DNA from: an uncultured Acetatifactor sp.
GTDB lineage: Bacteria > Bacillota > Clostridia > Lachnospirales > Lachnospiraceae
Length of the DNA: 64,000 nucleotides
Reading direction: 5' to 3'
Assembly (NCBI GenBank): GCA_910588225.1
Contig: CAJUQT010000017.1
Coordinates: forward strand, 10,178 to 74,177
The notes beneath the pieces were generated by a model, which ran no database searches, had not been told where the DNA came from, and saw only the letters and a list, made by a program, of their open reading frames with translations. Positions 48,932-58,207 of the stretch are shown here, piece after piece; position 1 is the first letter of the stretch, and every line of letters starts with the position of its first letter. A program made the position numbers and the translations under genes.

Positions 48932-50160
48932 TGGCAAAGAAGACAGAAGAGAGGAAGCATGCCCTGCTTTCCGCATCCAGCGCCAAAAAGTGGCTGCACT
49001 GTACGCCGTCGGCCCGGCTGGAGGATGCCCTGCCTGACGAACAGAGCCCCTATGCCGCGGAAGGCACCCTGGCCCACAGCATATGCGAACTGAAGCTGGC
49101 AAAACAGTTTACGGATAAAAACATGTCTGACAGGACTTATAAATCCAGGCTGGGAAAGCTGATGAAGGATCCGCTTTATGATAAAGAGATGGACGGCTTT
49201 ACAGACGGTTACGCCGAGTATATCACCGGAATAGCCTATAACTTTCCCAGCGCGCCTTATGTGGCAGTGGAAAAGAAGGTGGATTACGGCCTGTGGGCGC
49301 CGGAGGGATTCGGGACCTGTGACTGCATACTGATCCACGGAAACGAGATGCATGTCTGTGACTTTAAGTACGGAAAGGGAAAACCGGTAAGCAGTTATGA
49401 AAACCCGCAGCTGATGCTCTATGCATTAGGCGCCTGGAATGCGTTCCGGATGATTTATCCGATTCAAAAGGTGACGCTGCATATCATTCAGCCGCGGATT
49501 GACAACACGTCGTCCTGGGAAGTCTCAGTGGAAGAGCTTCTGCGCTGGGGGGAGGAAACTGTAAAGCCCCAGGCATTGAAGGCATTCCAGGGAGAAGGGG
49601 AGTGCGTGCAGGGGAAATGGTGCGACAGCTGCTTCTGCCGCCTGTCAGCCACCTGCAGGAAGAGGGCGGAGGAGAACCTGTCCCTGATGGCAGATGCGGA
49701 GAATCCGCCGGGCACCGGAGTCCCTTTAATGAAGCTTCCGCCGCAGCTGGGAAATGAGGAAGTAGGCGCTCTGCTGAAAAAGGCACAATTTTTGAAAGCC
49801 TGGGTGAACAAGCTGGAAGCCTATGCCCAGGGAGAGATACTGGCAGGAAGGGACGTGCTTGGCTGGAAACTTGTGGAAGGCAGGAGCAATCGTACCATCC
49901 AGGACATGGACGCAGCATACGAGGCCCTGCAGCAGGCCGGGTATCCGGAGGCGGCCCTGTACCGGATGCAGCCGCTGCCGCTGGGCGAGCTTGAAAAGAT
50001 GCTGAACCCGGAACATAGGAAGGTACTGGACGGATACATTGTAAAACCGCCCGGAAAGCCGACGCTGGTACCGGAGGACGACAAAAGGCCTGCCATCTCC
50101 GCCGCATCCATAGCGGAAGGAGCCTTCGGCGGGGAGAATGCCTATAAGAAAGGAGAATGA
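48931..50160 (+). CDS. DUF2800 protein, RecB/PD-(D/E)XK nuclease-like
   Basis: A 409-residue phage protein of the DUF2800 type: LLSASSAKKWLHCTPSARLE at the start, AAEGTLAHSICELK, and the probable catalytic core MHVCDFKYGKGKPVSSYENP (D-x-K of a PD-(D/E)XK nuclease), with CX-rich CDSCFCRLSATCRKRAEE near residue 235, which may bind a metal or Fe-S cluster as in Cas4/AddB-like nucleases. Probably a recombination exonuclease acting with the DUF2815 protein that follows. Strong overlap of starts and stops indicates one operon. Confidence 0.85.
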   Translation: MAKKTEERKHALLSASSAKKWLHCTPSARLEDALPDEQSPYAAEGTLAHSICELKLAKQFTDKNMSDRTYKSRLGKLMKDPLYDKEMDGFTDGYAEYITGIAYNFPSAPYVAVEKKVDYGLWAPEGFGTCDCILIHGNEMHVCDFKYGKGKPVSSYENPQLMLYALGAWNAFRMIYPIQKVTLHIIQPRIDNTSSWEVSVEELLRWGEETVKPQALKAFQGEGECVQGKWCDSCFCRLSATCRKRAEENLSLMADAENPPGTGVPLMKLPPQLGNEEVGALLKKAQFLKAWVNKLEAYAQGEILAGRDVLGWKLVEGRSNRTIQDMDAAYEALQQAGYPEAALYRMQPLPLGELEKMLNPEHRKVLDGYIVKPPGKPTLVPEDDKRPAISAASIAEGAFGGENAYKKGE

Positions 50161-50162
50161 CC

Positions 50163-50915
50163 ATGGCACTCACAACAGGAAAAGTAAGAGCAAGTTATGT
50201 ACATATCTTTCAGCCGCGTGTTCCGGACAACGGAGGAGAGCCGAAATATTCTGTTACGCTGCTGATACCCAAAACAGATACCGCCACCATAAACGGCATT
50301 TATGGGGAAATCGAACGGGCGAAGCAGGAAGGTGCACAGAAGGTTTTTAACGGAAACATACCGCCCCAGTGCAGGATTCCGCTTTATGACGGCGACGGGT
50401 ACCGTCCGTCCGGAGAGGCTTTCGGGGAAGAGTGCAGGGGTTGCATGGTAATCACTGCATCCGCAAAACAGCAGCCGGTTGTGGTGGGACTTGATATGCA
50501 GAACATTCTGAATCCGGCGGATGTGTACAGCGGATGCTATATCCGGGCCAATATCAATTTTTTTGCTTATAACAGTAATGGCAACAAAGGAATCGGATGC
50601 GGCTTGAATGCCGTGCAGAAAATCGAAGACGGAGATCCCCTTGGAGGCCGGGTCAGTGCGGAGGAGGCTTTCGGTGGTACAAATACTTATGCAGGTGGGT
50701 ATCAGCAGCCGCAGGGAAGTCCGCAGAGCTATGGAGGGTACCCGCAGCCACAGGGAAGTCCGCAGAGCTATGGAGGGTACCCGCAGCCACAGGGAAGTCC
50801 GCAGAGCTATGGAGGGTACCCGCAGTTGCAGGGAAGTCCGCAGAGGTATGGCGGTTATCAGCGAGATCCAATCACGGGACGTCCTGTGGCTTCCGGAGGG
50901 GTGATGGGGCTATGA
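50163..50915 (+). CDS. DUF2815 ssDNA-binding-like protein with tandem repeat tail
   Basis: A 250-residue protein. Residues 1-165 match DUF2815 (TTGKVRASYVHIFQPRVPDN, YSVTLLIPKTDTATINGIY, SGCYIRANINFFAYNSNGNK), an OB-fold-like phage protein thought to bind ssDNA. Residues 181-232 are four 13-residue repeats of PQPQGSPQSYGGY type, then a short acidic-free tail ending GGVMGL. ATG 50163 follows AAAGGAGAATGACC. It lies between DUF2800 and the polymerase, whose start overlaps its stop. A flexible, repeat-rich tail is usual in SSB proteins, which recruit partners through it. Confidence 0.85.
   Translation: MALTTGKVRASYVHIFQPRVPDNGGEPKYSVTLLIPKTDTATINGIYGEIERAKQEGAQKVFNGNIPPQCRIPLYDGDGYRPSGEAFGEECRGCMVITASAKQQPVVVGLDMQNILNPADVYSGCYIRANINFFAYNSNGNKGIGCGLNAVQKIEDGDPLGGRVSAEEAFGGTNTYAGGYQQPQGSPQSYGGYPQPQGSPQSYGGYPQPQGSPQSYGGYPQLQGSPQRYGGYQRDPITGRPVASGGVMGL
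50703..50858 (+). repeat. Four tandem 39-bp repeats in DUF2815 gene
   Basis: Units at 50703-50741, 50742-50780, 50781-50819 and 50820-50858. Copies 2 and 3 are identical; 1 and 4 differ by a few bases. They encode Gln/Pro/Gly/Ser/Tyr-rich 13-residue units, so copy number should vary by replication slippage. Confidence 0.95.
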
Positions 50916-52876
50916 AGGTCCTGCACATAGACCTGGAGACTTATTCCAGCGTGGACTTAAAAAAAGCGGGACTGTACAAGTATGTGCAGTCCCCGGATTT
51001 TCAAATATTATTGTTTGCATATTCTGTGGACGGAGGCACAGTAAATATCATAGACTGCGCCTGCGGGGAACAGCTTCCGGCGGAGCTTATTACAGCACTT
51101 GCCGACCCAAAAGTGGAAAAAGTGGCCCACAATGCGGCCTTTGAAATATATTGTCTGAATAAATTTTTTTACAGCCCGGTGAGCCAGTGGCACTGTACTA
51201 TGGTACATTCCCTTTACTGCGGATTTCCCGCGTCCCTGGATGCGGCGGGAAAAGCCATGGGTCTTCCGAAAGACCGGAGGAAGATGGGGGTGGGAAAACA
51301 GCTGATCCGGTATTTCTGCGTTCCCTGCACTCCTACCGCACGGAACGGGGGGCGTACCCGGAACCTGCCGCATCATGACCATGCGAAATGGAGGCTGTTC
51401 AAAGAGTACTGCCGCCAGGACGTAGCCACAGAGAAGGAGATTTACCATAGGCTGGAAGGCTATCCGATTCCGGAGCAGGAGCGCCAGAACTGGATCCTGG
51501 ACCAGTATATTAATACCGCTGGGGTAAAAATGGATCTGGAGCTGATTGAAGGCGCGCTGGAGCTGCACGGCGTGGTCAGCCAGAAGCTGGCAGGAAAGGC
51601 AAGGAAGCTTACCGGCCTTGACAACCCTAACAGCGTTGCACAGTTGAAAAATTGGGTACAGGAGCATTCCGGGCTGGAACTGGAAAGCCTGAATAAGGCC
51701 ACAGTGGCGGAGATCCTGGCAGATAAGGACAGTAAGGACCTTGTAAAGGAAGTGCTGCGGATCCGGAAGGAACTGGGAAAGACCTCCGTCAAGAAATATG
51801 AAGCCATGAGAGCCTGTGTCTGCGCCGACGGCCGGATCAGGGGCCTGTTACAGTTTTATGGCGCCAGCAGGACAGGACGGTTTGCAGGCCGCCTGGTACA
51901 GGTGCAGAATCTGCCGAGGAATTACATCGAAAGCCTGGATACGGCACGGCACCTGGTAAAGACAGGCAGGCCGGAGGCGGTAAGGGCAGTTTACGGGGAT
52001 GTGCCGGATCTGCTTTCCCAGCTGATCCGGACGGCTTTCATACCCGGAGAGGGCTGCCGGTTCATTGTGGCAGATTTTTCCGCCATAGAGGCCCGGGTCC
52101 TGGCATGGCTTGCAGGAGAAGAATGGAGGCTGGATGTGTTCCGGACCCATGGGAAAATCTATGAAGCGTCCGCCAGTACCATGTTCGGCGTTCCGATTGA
52201 GAAGATTAAAAAAGGAAATTCGGAGTATGCCCTGCGGAGTAAAGGCAAGGTGGCGGAGCTGGCCCTGGGTTATCAGGGCGGAGCCCATGCGCTGGTCAGC
52301 ATGGGGGCCCTTTCTATGGGACTGTCAGAGGAAGAACTGCCTGACATAGTAAGCCGCTGGAGGAAGAGTAACAGAAGGATACAGGATTTCTGGTATGCGG
52401 TTGAAAATAATGCCGTGGATACCGTACAGTATGGGACGGTGCATGCCATGCCCAGAGGAATCAGCTTTTACCGGGACCGGAATTATCTTTTTATACGCCT
52501 GCCCTCCGGCCGGGAGCTGTTTTATTATCACCCGGAGCTGATGACGAACGCTTTCGGCAGAAAGGCAGTGGGATTTTACGGCACCAGCCAGGCGACAAAG
52601 AAATGGGAGCAGACAGAGACTTACGGAGGGAAGCTCACGGAGAACATTGTACAGGCCGTGGCAAGGGACCTGCTGTGCAGCGCCATGCAGAACCTGTACA
52701 GGGCGGGATATGCGATCCGGTTCCATATTCACGATGAAGTGATCCTGGAGGTGCCGGAGAACAGCGGAAAAAATCTGGAAGAGGCCGTCAGGCTGATGTG
52801 CACACTGCCTGAGTGGGCCGCCGGGCTTCCGCTGGATGCGGCCGGGTTTGAAGGGTATTACTACAGGAAGGATTAA
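50912..52876 (+). CDS. Phage family A DNA polymerase
   Basis: A 654-residue polymerase. N-terminal DEDDy-type 3'-5' exonuclease: HIDLETYSSVDLKKAGL (Exo I), KVAHNAAFEIY (Exo II), YCRQDVATEKEIY (Exo III). Polymerase motifs: A RFIVADFSAIEARVLAWL, B RSKGKVAELALGYQGG, C IRFHIHDEVILEVP. No 5'-3' exonuclease domain. ATG 50912 overlaps the DUF2815 stop; the longer open frame to 50597 is antiparallel-free shadow of the repeats. It replicates the phage genome together with the primase/helicase that follows. Confidence 0.95.
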   Translation: MKVLHIDLETYSSVDLKKAGLYKYVQSPDFQILLFAYSVDGGTVNIIDCACGEQLPAELITALADPKVEKVAHNAAFEIYCLNKFFYSPVSQWHCTMVHSLYCGFPASLDAAGKAMGLPKDRRKMGVGKQLIRYFCVPCTPTARNGGRTRNLPHHDHAKWRLFKEYCRQDVATEKEIYHRLEGYPIPEQERQNWILDQYINTAGVKMDLELIEGALELHGVVSQKLAGKARKLTGLDNPNSVAQLKNWVQEHSGLELESLNKATVAEILADKDSKDLVKEVLRIRKELGKTSVKKYEAMRACVCADGRIRGLLQFYGASRTGRFAGRLVQVQNLPRNYIESLDTARHLVKTGRPEAVRAVYGDVPDLLSQLIRTAFIPGEGCRFIVADFSAIEARVLAWLAGEEWRLDVFRTHGKIYEASASTMFGVPIEKIKKGNSEYALRSKGKVAELALGYQGGAHALVSMGALSMGLSEEELPDIVSRWRKSNRRIQDFWYAVENNAVDTVQYGTVHAMPRGISFYRDRNYLFIRLPSGRELFYYHPELMTNAFGRKAVGFYGTSQATKKWEQTETYGGKLTENIVQAVARDLLCSAMQNLYRAGYAIRFHIHDEVILEVPENSGKNLEEAVRLMCTLPEWAAGLPLDAAGFEGYYYRKD

Positions 52877-52882
52877 CAGCCT

Positions 52883-55315
52883 ATGTATTATGATAAACAG
52901 ATTAAAATCGCGACAGGGGGAAGCAGGAAGGCGGTATCCTGGATGGTGCAGGAGACCACATGGTCCGCTTTCCTGATAAATCTTTCCCAGCCGATCAGGA
53001 CGCCGGAGACATTCCAGGAATACAGGGCACTGCCAAAGTCCAGACAGATGGAATTAAAGGATGTGGGCGGGTTTGTAGGGGGGATTCTGTCAGGGCCCCG
53101 GAGAAGAAAAGATACTGCGGGAGAACGCTATCTGATTACTCTGGATGCCGATACCATAGAGCCGGGCGGTACGCAGAGAGTTCTGAATGCGGTATCCGGT
53201 CTGGGCTGTGCCTATGCCGTTTACAGCACCAGATCCCACGAAGGGGCCGCGCCCAGGCTGCGGATAGTGGTGCCGTTAGATGAGCCCTGCACGGCTGAGG
53301 AATATGAGCCGATTGCAAGAAAGCTGGCATCTTTTCTGGGAATGGAGATCTTTGATTCCACAACCTTTGAATCTGTCCGCCTGATGTACTGGCCTAGCTG
53401 TTCTTCGGACGGGGAGTATATCTTCCTGTATGAAGACAAGCCTTTTCTGTCAAGGGCAGGAATGCTGGGCCTGTATCAGGACTGGAGGAATGTGGCAGAA
53501 TGGCCGGAGGTGCCCGGGGCGGCGAAAATCCGTGACAGGTCCGCCAAAAAACAGGGGGACCCTCTGGAAAAAAGCGGCGTTGTCGGAGCTTTCTGCCGCT
53601 GCTACAGCATAGAGGCAGCAATGGACCTGTTTATCCCGGGAACCTATGAGCCCTGTGTGGACGGACGCTATACTTATACGGGCGGATCCACGGTGGGAGG
53701 CGCGGTGCTTTATGAAGACGGAAAATTTCTGTACAGCCATCATGCTACCGATCCATGCAGCGGAAAACTCTGCAATGCCTTTGACATGGTGCGGCTGCAT
53801 CTGTTCGGGGAGGAAGACGCCGATGCAAAGCCGGATACGCCTGCAGGCAATCTGCCCTCTTTCCTGTCCATGTGTAAATTTGCGGCTGCCCTGGAGCCGG
53901 TGGCCGGAATGCTGAACAGGGAGCGGTATGAAAAAGCAGTACAGAGTTTTGATACTCCCCTGGATACTGCTTCGGAGGACTTTAACTGGCTGGAGCAGCT
54001 GGCAACACATCCAAAGACTGGAAAACCTCTGCCTACAGTGATGAACATACAGGTTATTCTGGAGAATGATCCGCAGCTGCGGGGAAAAGTATACCATGAT
54101 GATTTCAGCGACAGGCCTATGGTGTGCGGTCGTCTTCCATGGGAAAAATTTGAATTTGACGGCAGACACCGGTTATGGAAGGATGCGGATGATTCCGGCC
54201 TGCGGGGCTATATGGAATCCCATTACGGGATTTCTGTAAAAAGCAATATAATGGACGGTTTTGCTGTATATGCCCTGAATCACCGCGTAAATTATCTGAA
54301 GGACTATCTCATGAGCTTGCACTGGGACGGGGTTTCCCGTGTGGATACACTGCTGAGTGACTATTTCGGGGCGGAGGATAGCCCGTACACGAGAGAAGCC
54401 ATAAGGAAGTGCCTTGTGGGCGCTGTTGCCAGGCTCCTGCATCCGGGAGTCAAATTTGACCAGATGCTGATCCTGGCAGGCCCCCAGGGGATCGGCAAGA
54501 GTACATTCTGGCGGATGCTGGGCATGAGGTGGTATACAGATTCTCTATATACCTTCGAGGGAAAGGAGGCGGCAGAACTGCTGCAGGGATACTGGATTGT
54601 AGAATGCGGGGAGCTGTCCGGAATGTCAAAATCGGAGATGAATACGGTCAAGCAGTTTATCAGCAAGTGCGAGGATACTTACAGGGCCGCATACGGCCGG
54701 AGAACAGACAATTATCCCAGGCGGTGCCTGCTGGTGGGAACGACCAATGAAAAGGAATTTCTGAAAGATGAAACCGGGTGGCGTCGTTTCTGGCCGGTGG
54801 ATCTTGCAAAGCATCCGCCGCGAAAATCCGTGTTCCAGAATCTCCCGGATGAGGTGCCGATGATCTGGGCGGAGGCCCTGCAGCTGTACAGGGGAGGAGA
54901 ATCCCTGCTGATGTCCAGGGAGGCGCTGGGGCAGGCCAGGGAAGCCCAGGAAGGGCATAGGGAGTCTGATCCCAATGAAGGAATTATTGCTGAATTCCTG
55001 CAGAAAAAGGTTCCTGCCGGATGGTACCAGAAGAGTCTGGCGGACAGAAGGAACTGGCTGGATAACACTTTCAACCAGCAGAAGGCGGATGATGAAAGTC
55101 TGGTTTACCGGGACCGGATCTGTGCCCTGGAGATCTGGAATGAGTGCTTCCGGCAGTTTACCCGCATGAAGAAATCAGAGGCTAGGGAGATTAATGCGAC
55201 GCTGGGGAGGATGCCCGGGTGGAAACGGGCGGATCAGGTGATACGCTTTGGAAAGGATTACGGGGTACAGAGAGGATATGTCAGGGAAACGGTTTCCCTT
55301 CCCGTAACAACATAA
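52883..55315 (+). CDS. Primase/VirE-type SF3-like helicase
   Basis: An 810-residue replication protein. Residues ~80-200 look like an archaeo-eukaryotic-type primase: YLITLDADTIEPGG (acidic pair), YSTRSHEGAAPRLRIVVPLD, ESVRLMYWPS. Residues ~440-690 form the VirE/SF3-like ATPase: Walker A LAGPQGIGKSTFWRML, Walker B YWIVECGELSGM, sensor CLLVGTTNEKEFL and arginine GWRRFWPVDL. The C-terminus is helical. The start follows GGATTAACAGCC, 6 nt after the polymerase. Acts at the phage replication fork, priming and unwinding. Confidence 0.92.
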   Translation: MYYDKQIKIATGGSRKAVSWMVQETTWSAFLINLSQPIRTPETFQEYRALPKSRQMELKDVGGFVGGILSGPRRRKDTAGERYLITLDADTIEPGGTQRVLNAVSGLGCAYAVYSTRSHEGAAPRLRIVVPLDEPCTAEEYEPIARKLASFLGMEIFDSTTFESVRLMYWPSCSSDGEYIFLYEDKPFLSRAGMLGLYQDWRNVAEWPEVPGAAKIRDRSAKKQGDPLEKSGVVGAFCRCYSIEAAMDLFIPGTYEPCVDGRYTYTGGSTVGGAVLYEDGKFLYSHHATDPCSGKLCNAFDMVRLHLFGEEDADAKPDTPAGNLPSFLSMCKFAAALEPVAGMLNRERYEKAVQSFDTPLDTASEDFNWLEQLATHPKTGKPLPTVMNIQVILENDPQLRGKVYHDDFSDRPMVCGRLPWEKFEFDGRHRLWKDADDSGLRGYMESHYGISVKSNIMDGFAVYALNHRVNYLKDYLMSLHWDGVSRVDTLLSDYFGAEDSPYTREAIRKCLVGAVARLLHPGVKFDQMLILAGPQGIGKSTFWRMLGMRWYTDSLYTFEGKEAAELLQGYWIVECGELSGMSKSEMNTVKQFISKCEDTYRAAYGRRTDNYPRRCLLVGTTNEKEFLKDETGWRRFWPVDLAKHPPRKSVFQNLPDEVPMIWAEALQLYRGGESLLMSREALGQAREAQEGHRESDPNEGIIAEFLQKKVPAGWYQKSLADRRNWLDNTFNQQKADDESLVYRDRICALEIWNECFRQFTRMKKSEAREINATLGRMPGWKRADQVIRFGKDYGVQRGYVRETVSLPVTT

Positions 55316-55562
55316 AGCCAGTGATTGTTACGTTTTGCGTAACAAAGTGCAACATTGTATCATTTGAATGTTATGGCGGAGACCCTGATAAACACACGGT
55401 TTGCAGGTACTTATAACATTGTAACATTCTTCTATATATAGATAATATATAAAGGGAAATAAGGGTTATATATACCCTTGATACCCTTGATTTATATAAA
55501 CAATACACGTGCGTACGTGCGTGCGGAATGATACACGCAGCAGGAGCGGGGATGGAGGAGCG
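55316..55562 (+). other. AT-rich intergenic region in replication module
   Basis: The longest gap (247 nt) in the replication operon. Contents: a GTTACG/CGTAAC hairpin at 55326-55342, AT-rich sequence with TATATATAG near 55435, an AAGGG-TATATA-CCCTT hairpin near 55466, direct CCCTTGATACCCTTGAT, and an ACGTGCGT/ACGTGCGT tandem. It could be an origin of replication or internal promoter; neither is proven. Confidence 0.4.
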
Positions 55563-55895
55563 ATGAGAGAAAAAGAGATTGAGAAGTATCTGGTTAACAG
55601 GGCAGCAGAGATGGGTGGCAGGGCACTTAAGTTTGTCTCTCCCGGATGCACGGGAGTGCCTGACAGGCTGGTAATTCTTCCGGGAGGGAAGATTGGATTT
55701 CTGGAACTGAAAGCACCGGGAAAGAAACTCCGGAAGGAACAGTATCACCGGATCCGGCGGCTCTGGGATCTGGGGTGCTGGGCAGATGCCGCGGATTCCC
55801 GGGAAGGAGTAGACCTATTCCTGAAGAGTCTGTCAACAGGAATTCCGGTACCTGCCAGGGCACCGGGAATGCTGGAAACGGAGGAAGAGCCATGA
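55563..55895 (+). CDS. VRR-NUC domain nuclease
   Basis: A 110-residue nuclease. The core SPGCTGVPDRLVILPGGKIG then FLELKAPGKKLRKEQ shows the PD...(E)xK catalytic pattern of VRR-NUC (PD-(D/E)XK) enzymes, a stand-alone phage Holliday-junction or structure-specific nuclease. ATG 55563 follows GGAGGAGCG. Its stop overlaps the start of the SNF2 helicase, matching the common phage pair VRR-NUC/SNF2. Confidence 0.92.
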   Translation: MREKEIEKYLVNRAAEMGGRALKFVSPGCTGVPDRLVILPGGKIGFLELKAPGKKLRKEQYHRIRRLWDLGCWADAADSREGVDLFLKSLSTGIPVPARAPGMLETEEEP

Positions 55896-57280
55896 TCTTT
55901 ACACCGCACAGTTACCAGAGGTACTGCATCCGGCGGATGCTGCAGGAGCCGGCACTGGCCCTGTTTCTGGGGATGGGCCTGGGAAAGACGGTTACAACCC
56001 TGACAGTTATTAACGATCTGAAATACAACCGTTTTCAGACCCGGAAATGCCTGGTAATAGCCCCGAAAAAGGTGGCGGAGGATACCTGGACCAGAGAGCA
56101 GGCAAAATGGGAACACCTGCATCTGCTGCGGGTAGTGCCGGTTCTGGGGGGACTGAAAAAAAGAATCCATGCGCTGGCATCGCCGGGAGACGTATATGTG
56201 ATTAACCGGGAAAACGTGACCTGGCTGGTGGACTATTACCGGAATGACTGGCCCTTTGATACCGTTGTAATAGATGAGTCCAGCAGTTTCAAAAGCCACC
56301 AGGCGAAAAGATTCAAATCTCTGCGGAGTATCCGGGGGCACATCAGCCGTCTGTACGAGCTGACGGGGACACCCGCATCCAACGGCTATATGGACCTGTG
56401 GGCGCAGATCTATCTGCTGGACGGGGGAAAGAGGCTGGGAAGGACGATTACGGAATACAGGAATCAGTATTTTACACCGGGCAGCAGAAATGCCACGACG
56501 ATCTTCAGCTATGATCCCAGAGAAGGCGCAGAAAAGGAGATTCAGGAGCGGATCCGGGATATCTGCATCAGCTTGTCTGCGGAGGACTACCTGGAGCTGC
56601 CGGAACGCATGGATAATATCCGTTACATAAAGCTGGACGCAAAAGCCCAGAAGGCCTATGACGAAATGGAGAAGCAGAGAATTTTGGAATTCGGGGATAC
56701 GGTGCTGGATGCAGGCAGCGCCGCAGTTCTGAGCGGTAAGCTGCTGCAGCTGGGAAACGGGGCGATATACAGCACGAAGGAGGACGGAGCCCGTGAAGTC
56801 ATCGAGATTCATGACAACAAGATAGAGGCCTTTATGGAACTGATAGAGGAGCTGAACGAGAAGCCGGTGCTGGTATTCTATAATTTTCAGCATGATCTGG
56901 AAAGAATGGAGCGGGCGCTGAAAAAAACAAAGCTGCGGGTCAGGAGGCTGGAAAGAAGCAGGGACATAAAGGCCTGGAACGAACAGCGTGTTGATGTTCT
57001 GATGGCACATCCGGCAAGTGTGGCGTACGGGCTGAATCTGCAGCAGGGGGGAAGTGATGTGGTGTGGTTTGGCCTGAACTGGAGCCTGGAGCTCTATCAG
57101 CAAGCGAACGCAAGACTTCACCGGCAGGGACAGGAGCATACGGTATTTATTCATCATCTGGTGGTAGCCGGCAGCGTGGACGAGGATGTCATGACGGCAC
57201 TTAAGGCGAAAGGCAACTGTCAGGCAGAACTGTTAAACGCCCTGAAAGAAAGGGTGGAGAGGATTACAGGCAGCAGATAG
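55892..57280 (+). CDS. SNF2-family DEAD-like helicase
   Basis: A 462-residue SF2 translocase: Q-like FTPHSYQRYCIRRML, Walker A LGMGLGKTVTTLTV, DEAH-box variant VVIDESSSFK, LTGTPASNGYMDLWAQ (motif III), and motif VI QANARLHRQGQEHTVFIH. Typical of phage SNF2-like proteins located beside VRR-NUC and replication genes. ATG 55892 lies in the VRR-NUC stop (ATGA). It may remodel replication or recombination intermediates. It is the last gene of the tight replication operon; an 88-nt gap with a GGAACC/GGTTCC hairpin follows. Confidence 0.93.
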   Translation: MIFTPHSYQRYCIRRMLQEPALALFLGMGLGKTVTTLTVINDLKYNRFQTRKCLVIAPKKVAEDTWTREQAKWEHLHLLRVVPVLGGLKKRIHALASPGDVYVINRENVTWLVDYYRNDWPFDTVVIDESSSFKSHQAKRFKSLRSIRGHISRLYELTGTPASNGYMDLWAQIYLLDGGKRLGRTITEYRNQYFTPGSRNATTIFSYDPREGAEKEIQERIRDICISLSAEDYLELPERMDNIRYIKLDAKAQKAYDEMEKQRILEFGDTVLDAGSAAVLSGKLLQLGNGAIYSTKEDGAREVIEIHDNKIEAFMELIEELNEKPVLVFYNFQHDLERMERALKKTKLRVRRLERSRDIKAWNEQRVDVLMAHPASVAYGLNLQQGGSDVVWFGLNWSLELYQQANARLHRQGQEHTVFIHHLVVAGSVDEDVMTALKAKGNCQAELLNALKERVERITGSR

Positions 57281-57368
57281 AGGAGAAGTTTTTAAAAGTG
57301 GAATAAATTTCAGAAAGGAGCCGGAACCTTCCCGGGAAAAAGGCGCGCCGGGTTCCTTTAAGAAAGAA

Positions 57369-58139
57369 ATGGCGAAGACAAATAAGATTGTAGAGGAGGG
57401 AGTACAGACAGACTACACAAGCGTAATCGTGAGTTACTCCAATGGGATTGACAGTACAGGGGCTTTATATTGGGCGTTGAAAGAATTTCCAAAAGAAAAG
57501 ATTTTTCTCCTGTATTGTGATACCGGGTTTGAATATCCGGAGAATGTGCAGATGTTTTATCAAACAGCTAAGTTTTTGGGGATTAAGCCAGTACTTCTGC
57601 AGCACCAGAAAGGTTTTTTGAATTTGCTGCTGGAAGAACGCCTGAAATGGCCGGACATGAAAAACCGATGGTGCACGGCATATCTAAAAACCGGTGTGAC
57701 CGATAAGTGGATCCGGTCCAACAGGGAACTTTTGGGGAATAAGTGTCTTTTTATATCCGGTGAGCGCAGGGACGAGAGCAAGGGACGGGCAAAACTGCCG
57801 GAAATAGAATACCACAGCACCACCTTATGGACGAAACAGAAAGGAGATTTTGTCTGTCACTGGTACCGCCCCTGTCTGGACTATGAGAAAGGAAAGATGT
57901 TTGAGCAGGGAAAGAAGCTGCATTTGAAACCGCATTTCTGTTATGAGTATCTGGGACGCTGCAGCTGTATGGCCTGTATGTTTATGAGTGACAGGCATGC
58001 GATCGAGAACATGAAAAGGTACCCTGAGCAGATACAGCCATTTATACAGGCAGAGATTAAATTGTCTCATACCTGGAAAAAGGGGAAGGGATTAGAAGAG
58101 CTGTGGAACCAATGTCATGATATAGACGATGTGGAGTAG
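57369..58139 (+). CDS. PAPS-reductase / PP-loop ATPase-like phage protein
   Basis: A 256-residue protein of the phosphoadenosine-phosphosulfate reductase superfamily. The PP-loop SYSNGIDSTGALYWAL matches the SGGKDS-type ATP pyrophosphatase motif, followed by LLYCDTGFEYPEN. Several Cys occur late (HFCYEYLGRCSCMACMFMSD), which may bind a metal or Fe-S cluster. Phage versions are common, but function is not settled; sulfur metabolism, DNA backbone modification (DndC-like) and defence evasion have been suggested. No Dnd partner genes are near. The start has AAGAAAGAA rather than a strong site. Confidence 0.82.
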   Translation: MAKTNKIVEEGVQTDYTSVIVSYSNGIDSTGALYWALKEFPKEKIFLLYCDTGFEYPENVQMFYQTAKFLGIKPVLLQHQKGFLNLLLEERLKWPDMKNRWCTAYLKTGVTDKWIRSNRELLGNKCLFISGERRDESKGRAKLPEIEYHSTTLWTKQKGDFVCHWYRPCLDYEKGKMFEQGKKLHLKPHFCYEYLGRCSCMACMFMSDRHAIENMKRYPEQIQPFIQAEIKLSHTWKKGKGLEELWNQCHDIDDVE

Positions 58140-58207
58140 GATGATTTAATGGAGAATCACGGCAAAGCTGTCAGGCCGGGTGAGATTCATGCGAAAGGAT
58201 GAGAAAT

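Noticed and set aside
50703..50858. Tandem 39-bp repeats as a CRISPR array
   Set aside because: Repeats are contiguous without unique spacers and lie in frame inside the DUF2815 gene.
55745..57157. A 470-residue open frame on the minus strand
   Set aside because: It is entirely antisense to the SNF2 helicase, which has all motifs. Its composition (many H, Q, L, P) is typical of a shadow frame and it has no ribosome site.
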